From Lepus europaeus (lineage: Eukaryota > Chordata > Mammalia > Lagomorpha > Leporidae), in assembly GCF_033115175.1 (NCBI RefSeq), contig NC_084850.1, positions 4,649,024 to 4,713,023 of the forward strand: a stretch of DNA of 64,000 nucleotides, in the 5' to 3' direction. The translations under genes were made by a program, and so were the position numbers. Shown here piece by piece: positions 9,889 to 21,553 of the stretch; within the stretch, counting starts at the first letter, position 1, and every line of letters begins with the position of its first letter. Under the pieces are notes generated by a model. That model was not told the origin of the DNA, did no database searches, and saw only the letters and a program-made list of their open reading frames with translations.

Positions 9889-10835
9889 TGCCGCGGACCG
9901 GCTCTCGCGTAGCCACCAGACCCGAGGGGAACGAGGGCCGAAAGCACAGGAGAAATAGAAATCGGCGAGGGGAAATGACAGACAGACACACACTTTTTGA
10001 GTATGCTGTGGCTGCAGTTGTCTGCCTGCAGTTGTCTGTCTGCAGTTTATTGGCGGGAAAACCAGAGCTTATATAGGGAAGCTTACATTGCTGAAGACAA
10101 AGGAAATTCCAAGATTACAAAAACTTGTTAAGGCTAATGGGGTTACATGATTAACTTTACAAGAGACACAGGGAGACATTGTGGTGATGATTCGCAGTCC
10201 TACTTTTAAGAAAAAGGTAAAGGTCAGGTTACTAGTTAACCTCTCATTAGGAGAACCTGGGACAGGGGAGTTATCAGATGGTGGTGCTTGTTAGCTCAAG
10301 TTTCATATATCACCTATGTAAGATTGAATGTAGCTTTCTCATCCCTATGCTGTCTAAACTTTCTGATGACCCGGGACCTAATTTACACCCCAGCTCTCTA
10401 AAGCTAACACCTCAGCTCCCTTTGTTTTATCTTGTCTAGGGTGTGCTGTTTTTTGTCAGTGTTTAATGCCTCCTCGTAAATTGCCCTAATGACTGGTGGG
10501 CCAAAGTCTAAAGTGCTTTTTGTTGATTTTTGTGAAATGCTTATTGGCACTACTTGACTCCTTTGTTTCTAATCATGGTGCACTTGTCCTAACGCACTAC
10601 GTGGCATAACTACTAAATACAAAATCACTATTAATGTTGAGACACATTGCTTTATTAACCAGCAGTAATTAGGTCTTCCACTTCTTGTTACGTAGCCAAA
10701 AGTCTTTACAACCCTGGGCTACACAGAAGCCACCGAGGCCACACCCCACAGGGTTCTCGCCTCGTCCCTGCAGCGTGAACCCCTGACGTAACAAAAGTTT
10801 GCTACGCAGGTGTTACAACAGCTGTGGGCGCAGCA
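9889..10835 (-). promoter_or_regulatory. 5' LTR of the provirus: promoter and poly(A) signals
   Basis: This is the upstream LTR for the minus-strand genes. It has the same layout as its partner, with the TATA box at about 10069-10075 and AATAAA just downstream. It carries C at 10193 where the other LTR has T. In the plus-strand reading this is a CpG in one copy and TpG in the other, consistent with one deamination since insertion. Confidence 0.95.
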
Positions 10836-10841
10836 GGAACC
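10836..10841. repeat. Provirus target-site duplication, right (GGAACC)
   Basis: It is identical to 3350-3355. Removing the provirus and one copy leaves a continuous flank (...gaggggacGGAACCccatagc...). Confidence 0.93.
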
Positions 10842-11595
10842 CCATAGCACAGTGGGGACATCACAGAGTCTGGCTCATCCTTCTGTCAGATCTGGGATTC
10901 CCAGAGCGTAGCTTGCAGTCTGCAGCCTGAGGGTCCCCACAATTCATCTTACAGGAGCTCCAAGAATGCACTGGTGAAAGCCTTGATGTAAGGCAGTGTC
11001 TTCAGGTCACAGAGAAGTCAAGGCCCAGCGAGTACCAAGAGTCAAGGTGAGGCACATCCCTTGAAGGTGGACCCAGGACAGAGGCGACCCCAAAGCACCC
11101 AACCCCAACTACCCAGCTGTCAACCTGAGCGACTTGGGCTCTGCTGTCTGGATGGCTGCACCCTCGGGAAGCCGTGTCTCTCACTTCCTCCTTCCACTTC
11201 TCAGGGCACAGTCCCGCCAGCAGGACAGAAGGCCTGTGAGGACCCTGCTCACCACCCAAAGAGAAGGCCTTTAAGTGGCCCTTCATTCATACCTTCCTTC
11301 TCTTTCCCAGACTTCTGGTCCCCATCGTCCAGCTGCTGCCCACCCTCGCGGCAGCTGCCGCTGGGAGAGAGAAGATGCAGCATGGTCAGAGCAGTCGGCT
11401 TTATAGGCTTGAGGGAGACCTCAAGGGCGAGGGTTCCTGTAGCTGGGAAACACTAGTCCACCGCCTCTTCCTTCCCTACACTGGCCTCCCACCCCCAAAG
11501 GGAGTTGCCTGCTGCTGTGGCTCTGATTCCTCCCCAGAGTTTTCCCTAGAGCTCGCATCTCGCTGGCATTGCGTTCACTGAAGGCAATGGATTCC
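10842..11595. other. Intergenic, no gene recognised
   Basis: GC-rich unique-looking DNA. Short open frames on both strands lack recognisable motifs or splice structure. Confidence 0.5.
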
Positions 11596-11798
11596 ATGAG
11601 GGCAAGATGCACCGTTGTGGGAGACCCAGAAGAAACTCCTGGTTCCTGGCTTTGGATAGGCTCAGCTCCAGCCGTGGCGGCCATCTGGGGAGCGATCCAG
11701 TGGATGGCAGACCTTTCTCTCCATCTCTCCCCTTCTCTGTAACTCTGTGTTTCAAGTAAATAAAATAACTCCCCACAACTCCACCAAAAAAAAAAAAA
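11596..11798 (+). repeat. C-SINE, 5'-truncated
   Basis: The element begins inside the C-SINE body ('gtgggagacccagaagaaac'), continues through 'ccatctggggagcgatccag' and ends in an A tail at 11786-11798. The tRNA-like 5' part is missing. Confidence 0.75.
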
Positions 11799-12044
11799 TG
11801 CTGCAGAGACTGGACAGATTCCTTCTGAAAATGGCTTGGGTGGAGGGTGACGTGATCTATCTCAAGAGGTTGTGAGAGGACTAAGGTCGCTAGTTCAAAG
11901 CAGGCCCTGAGACCCAGGAAACACTCCAGAGAGCTTGCCCATTGGGATTCTTCTCGGAGTATCCAGTTATGCAACAATGTGGAGTGGGGGATGGAAGGAC
12001 TGGATAGTTGTGTCAGCTTCCCCACTGCTGAGTAAGATGCACAG

Positions 12045-12362
12045 GGGCCGGCACTGTGGCGCAGCGGGTTAAAGCCCTGGCCTGAGGCGCCAGAATCCCA
12101 TATAGGCGCCATTTCTAGACCCTGCTGCTCCTCTTCTGATCCAGCTTTCTGCTATGGCCTGGGAAAGCAGTAGAAGACGGTCCAAGTCCTTGGGCCCCTG
12201 CACCCATGTGGGAGACCTGGAAGAGGCTCCTGGCTCCTGGCTTTGGATTGGCGTAGCTCCGGCCATTGTGGCCATCTGGGGAGTGAACCAGTGGATGGAA
12301 GACCTCTCTCTGTCTCTCTCTCTCTCTCTGCCTCTCCTCTCTCTGTGTAACTGACTTTAGAG

Positions 12363-12447
<85 letters not shown>

Positions 12448-12450
12448 TGC
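12045..12450 (+). repeat. C-SINE, full length, with TG/TA microsatellite tail
   Basis: A near-consensus C-SINE starts GGGGCCGGCACTGTGGCGCA. Its pyrimidine tail runs into (TG)n at 12373-12398 and (TA)n at 12397-12435, followed by a short (GA)n. Confidence 0.92.
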
Positions 12451-13824
12451 ACAAAGCACTGAATCGGCTTCGGTAGTTCACTAAGAGAACTCACTGACTC
12501 ACAATGTAGTCACATTCCTGGAGGGGTTATACAGCGAAAGGACACCGACCACACTCAGCAAAGGGAAAGGGAGCACTGGGAGAAATCCACGAATACAGCA
12601 CACAAGTTTCAGAATCATCTCCCAGGAGGGGCACACAGGATGCACCTAATTCCCCCAGCAACCGGTGGATGGTTGCCAATAGTGGAGTTCCCGAAAGCCT
12701 CATGGCCCAGCATTCTTACTAGGGGCGGGACATGTAGGCAGGTCTGCATGGCAGGGATCAAAATTCCAGACTTCAGGAGGAAAGCAGGTGTTCAGCATAT
12801 CATTTGCTATAACAGTCGAGGTATCATACGCCACTCTTGTCAGCTCTAAGAATGGTAGCTTCCACTCCTGAGCCCAAGTCCTAAGGAACCAGCCAAGGGC
12901 CCGACTGACGGCAGGCTCGCCTAACGCAAGCAGCAAGTCTGCTATGCAAATGCACTTCTGCATGGTGTACCCCTTTGACCAAGGAGTCATTACAGAAAAA
13001 GGCACGACAGGAGGACCTGGCTCAGCAGGGTGAAATGGGGCTGCAGCACTGGGCTCACTTATGCCCTTCAGGGGTGCTGGACTCCAGCAGTTAGTTACCA
13101 CGCACCTCATTCGGCAAGAAGGGCTATCTTAGAAAATCCAATGGCTTTGTTCTTAAGGAACTCAAGATGAACCTCTCTTGACTTTGCCAGGGACATGATT
13201 CCAGGTAAAACACAACTCTGGCCAGTGAAAAAGAGCTGACCTGAAAACCTTCTAGGACATTATGCAGGTGCATAATGTCAGGGTACCCACAGCATGCACA
13301 ACCCCCAAGGGTATACATGGCCTCCCCCTATAAACTCAGAGTGAACAGTAGTTTGAGCATCCCAAGAGGACATAGGAAAGTCAGGCAGCACAGGTTAACA
13401 GCACCCAACTGTGTCCTCCACCCCCACCCTGCCCTGGGTCACTCCAGGGTTTCCAGCACAGCCCAAGTCACACGCTTCAGCCCCTGGTTTCTGAGGAGCG
13501 GTCTAGCCTGAAGGCAGCCACTAGCAAACAGTTTGACTGTCCACACACAGTGTGGATGACACGTGGAGGTGCTTTGTGGGAACTGTCAAGGGCTGGGCCA
13601 CCCCATCTTTCTCCTAGTCAGTGCAGTTGGATATGGTCTTGGGCACAATCAGTTTGGATCCAGAGCACAGGCAGCCACTTGCAAAGGCAGCACAGGGAGT
13701 TTTCTCCAGCAAGAGGGAGAGCTTCTTGGAAGTGATCAGAAACACCAAGACCACAGGTATCCGCTCCTGGGTACTTCCCCTGGTGCCCAGGTGTGTTTCC
13801 CAGCACCCTTATAAAATCAGCACG
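12451..13824. other. Intergenic, no gene recognised
   Basis: No exon pair, long conserved frame or clear repeat could be supported here. Confidence 0.45.
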
Positions 13825-14170
13825 GGCCGGCGCCGCGGCTCACTAGGCTAATCCTCTGCCTTGCGGCGCCGGCACACCGGGTTCTAGTCCCGGTCGGGGC
13901 GCCGGATTCTGTCCCGGTTGCCCCTCTTCCAGGCCGGCTCTCTGCTCTGGCCTGGGAGCACAGTGGAGGATGGCCCAAGTGCTTGGGCCCTGCACCCCAT
14001 GGGAGACCAGGATAAGCACCTGGCTCCTGCCTTCAGATCAGCGCAGTGCGCCGGCCACAGCACACTGATCACAGCGGCCATTGGAGGGTGAACCAACGGC
14101 AAAGGAAGACCTTTCTCTCTGTCTCTCTCTCTCACTGTCCACTCTGCCTGTCAATAAATAAATAAATAAA
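13825..14170 (+). repeat. C-SINE, young subfamily, with TSD
   Basis: It starts GGCCGGCGCCGCGGCTCACT and ends in (AAAT)n. It is flanked by TAAAATCAGCACG at about 13812-13824 and 14171-14183. The intact duplication and CpG-rich head mark a recent insertion. Confidence 0.93.
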
Positions 14171-14183
14171 TAAAATCAGCACG

Positions 14184-15669
14184 ACCATGCAGTAATGACA
14201 ACTTCACGGTGCTCCAAACATACCTCACTCGCCCTCGGACCTTCCATGTGGCAGAGGGACAAAAACGTTTTTCCCACAAAACTCTGCCATACAACTAAAC
14301 CAGAGAGACGTAGTGTACTTAGGGCAAAATCCTGCATTTTCAAAAATCTCCAAAGCAGGTGTACATAATCCGTTTCACACTGTCCATTTGTGTAGGGAGC
14401 AATGTAGAAAAGGCCAAGTCCTTTCTGGGTCCTGTGGCAGTTGCGAGGCGTGCTGTCTGGCAGGTGGGGTAGGAGGAAGCAGAGGAAGTAGGGGAAGGCT
14501 CAGCCCCTGGTGCAAATGGCAACTGGTGTGGACAGTCCGACTGAAGTCCCGGGCAGTGGGACGTCCCAGAGAGGACAGCCTGGACTGAGCTATTCCGAGT
14601 GGGTGGAGCTGCCCAGTCCCCGTGGCTTGTGCTCAGATGCCATGCAGCTGTCTGCACCCAGCATGTGTCAGCCGTTCGGCTCCTGTGAACCAGATATAGC
14701 GTCTGCGGGCTCCTCCATTTCAGTTGGTCCCTGCAGACAAGCTCTTCATCAGAGACATCTGCCAGAGATGTAGAGGGTCCAAGGCAGCATCCACGTCTTG
14801 ACAGCTTGAGACCCCAGAGAGGGACACCGTAAATGTGCAACAGTCCCTGAGACACACCTGCTTTCCAATACAGCTCGGCCGTGTCTGAAACAGACCAGGG
14901 CAGGTCGTTTCGGGTTTTCATTTCAGGTTTTCGCTTAGAGTGCAGTCCAGCCTGTAGCTATGTGTGAATCCCTGATCCCAAAAAACATCAGCAGGTACTC
15001 TGCAGCAGCAGGAAAGCTGAGAAAATGCAAGGGCAGACAGCAGCAGCAGTCCGCATCCATGTGACATGCCCAGCTGGTGCATTCTCCTAAGCCCCTTTGG
15101 CCTTGTCAGGCTTAGAGTCTAAATAGATGCCCTCGAAAACAGGCACACCAGGTCCAACAACCACAGCCTCGAGTTTATGAGAGCTCATTATAAACTGTAG
15201 AGGGTTCCAAGGATTGGGGACTGCTCAGGAAACAAGGTATCACCAGCTAAGGCAGCAACTCACAGGTAGCTTCACTGGGTAGCACTCGGACCGGGAGACC
15301 ACCCAGAGGCTCACGGATCAGGGGCCCACCGTCAGAAGGGGAGGAAGACGAGGGAACTGCTTGGAGATGAGAACCAGGCTCTTGGGTCTAGGTAATGTTG
15401 CCCAGTAGCAGAGTGGAGCGACTTGGAGGTCTCATAAAACTCCATAGATCTATTGTCAGCAGATGTGCAGTGAACCACAGGTGGGTATAAAAAGAGGCAG
15501 GCTCTATGACTGACAACCTGCTTGTCTGCACTGGTTTGAAACAGCTGGGTGAGTGAAAAATTCAACTTTGATGCTGTGGGCTCTTGGATCAGCAGGTCTC
15601 AGTGTGGTGAGGAAAAGCAGGAGAGAAAAGCCAGTGGTGCTGCAGGAATACTAAGGTGCTACAAGACAA
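14184..15669. other. Intergenic, no gene recognised
   Basis: A 193-codon minus-strand open frame at 14340-14921 has no recognisable domain or bias and is not called as a gene. Confidence 0.45.
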
Positions 15670-15680
15670 CAGCAATGTTC

Positions 15681-15713
15681 ACACTTGATCTTAGCCAAAA
15701 GGCTGAGAAGCAG
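15681..15713 (-). pseudogene. U2 snRNA 5'-end fragment, retroposed
   Basis: On the minus strand the segment matches the first ~34 bases of U2 snRNA with one visible mismatch, including the branch-site-recognition stretch region GGCTAAGATCAAGTG. It is flanked by a perfect 12-bp direct repeat, CAGCAATGTTCA (15670-15681 and 15717-15728). The repeat implies reverse transcription and L1-type insertion of a short U2 piece rather than a U2 gene; the rest of U2 and its promoter are absent. Confidence 0.85.
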
Positions 15714-15851
15714 TAGCAGCAATGTTCAAATCCAAGTGGGAAAGCAAGATTTTCCTGCAACCTAGGGGCCAATAGGCCACCTTTGGCAGAGAGAGGTGGC
15801 GGAGGGGGTGGGGGCAGGGGGAAGGCTCTTACATCGGCTAGTTCACGTCCC

Positions 15852-16077
15852 AAATGGATGGCCACAAAGGCTGGAGCTGGGCTGATCTGAAGGCAGGGAG
15901 CCAGGAGCTTCTTCAGGGTCTCCACATGGGTGCAGAGGCCCGAGCACTTGGGCCTTTTTCTGCTGCTTTCCCAGGCACATTAGCAGGGCGCTGGATCAGA
16001 TGTGGAGCAGCCAAGACTCAAATCAGCATGAATATGGCATGCCAGCTTACTTGCTACACCACAGTGCCAGCCCCGAG
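15852..16077 (-). repeat. C-SINE fragment, old
   Basis: Reverse-orientation C-SINE landmarks are present ('ctgctttcccaggcacattagcaggg', 'ctacaccacagtgccagcccc'). Confidence 0.8.
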
Positions 16078-16278
16078 ACTAATTTTAACACCGCACTTAT
16101 CTTAGATACTGTAGGAAATAAAGCCAATGGAGGTCCCGAGCATTCTGAGGTCCTTGTCTACAGCAGGGACGGTGGCTGGCGATTAAGCAAAGTGTGCATG
16201 TGCCTCCTCTGGAAAGATACATTTCCCCAGTGGCTTCTGTTCAATAAGCTTTATGGGAGAGCAGTGGCTGATTTTGTT

Positions 16279-16340
16279 TGTAAAGATTTATTGATTTACT
16301 TACTTGAAACACACGAGAGAGAGAGAAAGAAAGAGAGACA

Positions 16341-16384
<44 letters not shown>

Positions 16385-16632
16385 CCATTTGCTGGTTCTG
16401 CTCCAAATGCCTACAATAGCCAGGGCTAGGCCAGGTTGATGCCAGGAGCCTGGAACTCCATCCTAGTCTCCCACACAGGTGACAGGGGCCCACATACTAG
16501 CGCCATCTCCTGCTGCCTTCCCAGGCACATTACCAGGAAGCTGGATCAGCAGCAGAATAGCTGGGACACTCTGATATAGGATACCAGCGTTACGAGCAGT
16601 AGCTTCACCGGTACCGCAGTGCTGGTTCCCAG
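16279..16632 (-). repeat. C-SINE with (GA)n tail
   Basis: The reverse-orientation element begins 'taaagatttattgatttactt', has a pure (GA)n run at about 16346-16382, and ends at the reversed head 'accgcagtgctggttccc'. Confidence 0.88.
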
Positions 16633-18805
16633 AGGCCACTCTTTTGGACCAGCCTCTGGCACTAGATCCCAGTGGACCAGACTAAACCAGAATAGAGTCA
16701 CCTCTGCTAAGTGTCAAGTAATAAGAAAAGAACTTTGAAATGGGACAGTTCAAAAAATTGCAGGAGACTGCAGTCACCCCAATCCTGCTGGTGTAACCCT
16801 ATAGGGAAAGTACTTAGAAACAACTAATCTGTGTTTTGTTCGGTTGCTGCTCTCTTCAGCCTTTTCCTGTCTATAACACCAGTATGGCTGGCTCAGCTCA
16901 TTGGAATACCCACTGTATTTGACAGGAAGTGTTCTCCGATACTAGAATAGAAAATAAGACAATTAGGTCTTCAAGGCAAATGTGTTTTAACTTGGTCGTG
17001 GGACACCTCTGACCCACACTTAGCCCCTGAACACGAGCTTCCACGTTTCCGCTTTGCCTTGCACAGCCACACAATGAGACACCACCAGATGAGGAAGACC
17101 TCTCTCTTGCTGCTGCCCCTGCAGCATGCAGGGAGCTTCCCAGCGGGCAGGCGGGCAGGCAGGCAGGCAGAAGGTGCCTCAGACTCGCCTAGGGAGAGGC
17201 CGTGGGCCCCAGATCCCACTGTGGGGACCTGTTTGAGCTCCTCTGATTCCTCACTGTGGAACCTGGGCTCATCACTCAGCCCTTTGACGGCGTCAGTTGG
17301 CTCCTGTGCAAGGTAAGCAGCTCATTCACAACACCCACCCGAGGGACCACCCAGCTGAGGAACTGACACAGCCCCACACGGCATGTGGATCTCTAAGTCT
17401 AGAGCACCCCCTCGCTGCTCCTATCGTCCCTGTGATAATGCAGAGAGCCCTTTCCAAGGATGTGAAACCTCACCAGCTCCTGGTGAAACACCTTTCTGCA
17501 TTCCACAATGGATGTAATGGGGACCACACGTTCAGCGTGGTCTCAGCTGTCCACAGGGACCTCCTAGGCCCGAGAGGTGACAGCTCAGAATGTCCTGACT
17601 TCCCAGGAACCCATGCACATCTTGACTGGCTGTGGAGGGCTGTGCCAAGCCGACCCCAGGGAAGCAGCCTCGCAGGGTGACCTGGAACGTGAGGAGCCCG
17701 GTGTACCCGGCTCAGTGAGTGGCTTCTCGGACAGCCGGACCACGAACACTGTCACAGGCAGGGGAGTTGCCAGAGAGTTCAGAGGAGAGCACCAGGGACC
17801 GAGGGGTGCCCAGCAAGTGAAGGGGCTGAAGGGCGGCCAGTATGGCAGGCACCTGAGACTGTGAGAACAAGGAGCACAGTGGTCACCACTGCTGGAAGGG
17901 GAATGCCCTGGACGTCAGGAGGAGTTGGCGCCGGCACAACTGCAGAGATCTGAGCCATGGTTTAGAAAGACCCCGAAGGCATGGGGTGAACCAACCACAG
18001 GGACGCAGGCCAGGGCCTAGGGGAGACCAGCGAGCAGGAAGCTCCTGCTAGTGAGGGAGTGCCCACGGAGCTGGTCCCACGTCAGACAACAGTGAGTCGT
18101 GCCCCATGGCCGGCCCCAGGCCTTGGCGGCACACAGCTGGGTGCTCGGCGCTGATCTGGATCACCGTGTGACCTTGCAGAAGCTGTAGCACGTCAGGACT
18201 GAACTCACTTTCCTCTGAGGTCACTGGTCCTCCTAACTGGCTCGGCTGTGCGCTGGTCAGGTCATCTGCTGATTTCATTCATCAGGTAGCAACACAGATG
18301 GGCCATCTCTGAGATCATGGTGGCAGAGGAGAGAAAACAAACCGTTTCTCGCAAAGGGCTTCTGCATGGCAGGTGCCTGTACTGACGGTCTCAGAGGCTG
18401 CCAGAGGTCCCAGAGTTGAACATGTGAGACTGACAAGGTTTAGCCCAGGGAAGCTGGCTTTCCCATGATGCCTTTCTAGGACTAGAGGGAGTTAGCGACG
18501 TGTATATTTCCTCTTCAGGGGAAAAGAGGCACCTGGTGTCTTGGACTCTTAACTCCAGTGGACATTCTGGGATCCCTAAAGCAAAGCAGGGTATTGGCTA
18601 CAGAAGCCACACTGGATAAGTGCTTCTAAATTGAACTGAAGAAATACTGGCTCTTTGCCAAATGATGGGGATGTAGCTGCTGCAGTCACTTCTGGGACTA
18701 CCGTTCCCTTCTCACCCAGCAGCTAAATCCCTTTATATCAGTAATCAGCAGACTTCATATGCTAGCAAAGGCCACAAGGCAATTCCCTTCCACCTTAAGA
18801 ATTCC
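16633..18805. other. Intergenic, no gene recognised; short (GGCA)n
   Basis: The stretch is moderately GC-rich and includes a (GGCA)n run at about 17143-17170. No coding exon could be supported. Confidence 0.45.
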
Positions 18806-19112
18806 TTTGGGGGTCAGCGTTGTGGTGCAGCAGGTTAAGCCACCTGCAACACCTGCACCCCATGTAGTGCCAGTTTGCGTCCTGGCTGCTCTGCTTCTGA
18901 TCCAGCTTCCTGCTAATGTGCAGCCTGGGAGGCAGAAGGTCCTTGCCACTCACACGGGAGACCCAGATTGAGTTCCAGGTTCCTGGCTTCGGCCTGACCC
19001 AATCCTGGCTGTTCTGGGCATTTGGGGAGTGAACCAGTAGATGGAGGAGCTCTCTTTCTCCCTCTCTCTCAGTAACTGCCTTTCACACGTAAATACATAC
19101 ATCTTACAAACA
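18806..19112 (+). repeat. C-SINE, old
   Basis: It starts 'gggggtcagcgttgtggtgcag' and shows the box 'gcatttggggagtgaaccagtagatgga' and a CT tail before an A-rich end. Confidence 0.85.
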
Positions 19113-19312
19113 AACCAGAGAATGAACTTCTTTAACAAAAACAACTCTGGTATGTCAGTAGAGGATCCCGGTTCTTTAACTGAAAATTCTAGGGGCTTTC
19201 TTCGGAGAGCCACCAACAGCCTCCACTTCAGTCCTTGGCCTCTTAAGTGCATGTGCCTACAGGGTAAACTGGGTCCTTGAAGAAATACTTTGTAAACCTC
19301 TTAAAATCACGA

Positions 19313-20095
19313 TGGGGGTGTGCATTTGGCATAGTGGTTAACCTGCCACTTGGGACACCCACAGCCCATAGCAGAATGCCAGAGTGCGAGTCCTGGCTCC
19401 ACTCCTAATTCCAGCTTTGAGCTGCTGAGCAGGCAGCATGTGATTGTTGGGAGTCACTGTGCTGGTTTCCCTGTGTAGGCCTTTGTTTAGACTAACCTTC
19501 AGCTGTGTTCCCGTAAGGAGGAGTCACTAGAAAAGTCCATGTGTACAGCTCACTGATATGGTTAGCGCTTGGCCATCTGGCTTCAGTGCTCTCTTTCTTG
19601 TACTTGATAAGCACGTCTGGTAGCTGTAAGACCTCGCTGTAACTCCCTTTGTCAAATTGATACTGATTCCTGTGAAATTATTCCTTTAAACTACGTTCTA
19701 AGATGACCCCTGCTTACCCTCGACTGTTACAATCCTTGCCTTGTATTATATAAGCTGCCTCCTTCTCCAAGAAAGTGAGACCTTGATCAGAATACTGTCT
19801 TGGTCTCCCTTCTCGTGTCTGGTTTGTCTCTCCATTCAGGTCTGCCCTCCTCATGTCCTAGTTGATTACCCCGCGGGCCAGGGCAGTGATGGTTCAAGTA
19901 TTTGGGTCCCTGCCACACACAGAGAGACTTAAATTGGGTTTCCTAGCTCCTACCTTTGGCCTGGCCCATCCCTGGCAATTGTAGGCACTTGGGGGAGCGA
20001 ATAAGTGGATGAGAGCTTGCTCTATCTCTTTTCTGCGTCTCACATCTACCCCATGGAAATGAATGAACGAACGCTCAAAGGTATTTTACAAAAAA
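19313..20095 (+). repeat. C-SINE split by a solo LTR
   Basis: The SINE head is at 19313-19444 and its body and tail at 19886-20095, in register across the LTR between them. Confidence 0.75.
19445..19885 (+). mobile_element. Solo LTR (441 bp) inside a C-SINE, 5-bp TSD
   Basis: It begins TGTTGGGAGTCAC and ends GGGCCAGGGCA. GTGAT flanks it at 19440-19444 and 19886-19890. A TATA box (ttatataagc) lies near 19746. No retroviral genes adjoin it. Because the SINE is lagomorph-specific, the LTR insertion is younger than lagomorph origin. The right boundary is less sure than the left. Confidence 0.68.
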
Positions 20096-20386
20096 CCATG
20101 ATGACCGTGGAGTGAATCTGAATGTAAACACGGGGGCAGCATTAAGGGTTAGAAAGCCTCTAGACTGAAAGGCATCTAGGGAGACTCTTTCCAACCCTTT
20201 GCTCTCCCCTTTTAGAGACAAAGGTTGACACTCAGAAAAGCAAAAGGATGCTCCTTAGTGGGAGGAGGACCCGGGATCCTATCAGCCCTGGGGGGAAAGC
20301 CTTTCCACTGGACCACTGCTATTTCCCTACAGAGTGGATATTCAGGACACAGGTGCCTACAATGCCTAGCTGTCGCCTGTCACCGA

Positions 20387-20574
20387 AACCCCTGTCTTAT
20401 CCTATCATCTTTGGTGGAAAATGACTCTTGTTTTCTCCTCCACATCCACACAGTGTTTCTGATTTCAACACATATACATAACCCCTGTCTTATCCTATCA
20501 TCTTTGGTGGAAAATGACTCTTGTTTTCTCCTCCACATCCACACACAGTGTTTCTGATTTCAACACATATACAT
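20387..20574. repeat. Tandem duplication, two ~93-bp units
   Basis: The unit beginning 'aacccctgtcttatcctatc' occurs at 20387-20479 and again at 20480-20574, nearly identical apart from one extra CA. A short 'tgtgttgagtcgat' repeat follows at 20576-20604. Confidence 0.9.
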
Positions 20575-21553
20575 GTGTTGAGTCGATATATGTGTTGAGT
20601 CGATTACTGCAGTCATGACTAGCTAATCAAGTAGGAATTTCTCCTCAGACAGTGCCTGAGTAAAACAGCCTCAAAGGGGGGCATGTCTTGGGCGATGAGA
20701 ATGGCATCTGTGAGAAGAAATGGGAACCAAAGGTTATCTTGCTGCGATCTGTAGAAGGGCGAGATTTGAGGGCAAGAGGAGCTCAACATGTGACTCCAAA
20801 GCACCGCTGAGGATGTGGCCATCGAATCACACAACAGTGCTTTGAGTGACACTGCAAGAGCAGTTAGGGCCACCAGGAGTGCTCCCACTGCACCCAGGCA
20901 GAGCCCTCCTCTGGGGACAACTTGAATGAGCGGCAATAGAACACACTCATGTAGGCCCATCCAAGCAGATGCAACCATCAGGAGTCGTTGGAAGATACCA
21001 AAGCAGAAAGCCGGGGGGTGGGGTGGGAGGGGAGGCTGAGGGAGGTTCAGCCAACCCACCTGGCAGGGACCACCATTTTCTGCGAGGGGCCCATCTGACC
21101 CAGGCAGTCTTGCTGATACCAAAATGAGAACTGAAGACTGGCCCTGAGAGGGGTCAGCAACAGGCCTCCCCTAGCTTTAGGAGTGTGAGCAGTGATGGTA
21201 TCACAGTCTTTCTACTTACTCAGGGCCAGAACATATGAATTGATGTACCTGTCACTAGAGAGGAGACTTTGATGGCAACCAGAAAGATAAGTTTCTACAT
21301 TTTGAGAGAACAGAGAAGTCAAGGGCCCGGTCACTTATCCCCTCCCCCACCCTCTGCGGCCTGGCTGTGCACCACCCTTGTGACATCACATGGCAAAGAG
21401 GAGGGTTTCAGCCACTGGTTGGCCCGCCACTCAGATTCTAGAATTTCGTGGAAAGATTATACTGGATAGCCTTTCTGAGACTAAAGCATTTTTGACTTGC
21501 TGGGAGAGTGATACCGGTCTTGGGTACAGTGTCCCCAATGCTGGTGTAGCTCC

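Larger units (their letters stand above)
3356..10835 (-). mobile_element. Young betaretroviral provirus, complete LTRs, defective genes
   Basis: A 7480-bp provirus reads leftward on the minus strand as LTR, Lys3-type primer site, truncated gag, pro with dUTPase, truncated pol, env, polypurine tract, LTR. Two -1 frameshift junctions, an N-terminal dUTPase in pro, a 6-bp duplication (GGAACC) and an arginine-rich Env leader all point to a betaretrovirus. The rabbit family RERV-H (first reported as 'human retrovirus 5') is a plausible identity but was not tested. Breaks: most of Gag matrix/capsid is missing, the RNase H end and integrase zinc domain are deleted with a frame change, integrase lacks a catalytic Asp, and Env stops before its membrane anchor. 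The two LTRs differ at one base, so insertion is recent. It cannot replicate alone. Confidence 0.95.

Noticed and set aside
9699-10076. 125-codon plus-strand frame across the 5' LTR end
   Set aside because: It is antisense to the viral leader and LTR and has no counterpart of an LTR-encoded gene; treated as chance.
14340-14921. 193-codon minus-strand frame
   Set aside because: No domain, codon bias or conserved neighbour; its interior has no sign of a splice structure.
15681-15713. Functional U2 snRNA gene
   Set aside because: Only the 5' end is present, with retroposon-type flanking duplication and no snRNA promoter elements.
16340-16385. CRISPR-like or regulatory array of short repeats
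   Set aside because: The (GA)n and other short arrays are ordinary SINE-tail microsatellites in a mammalian genome.
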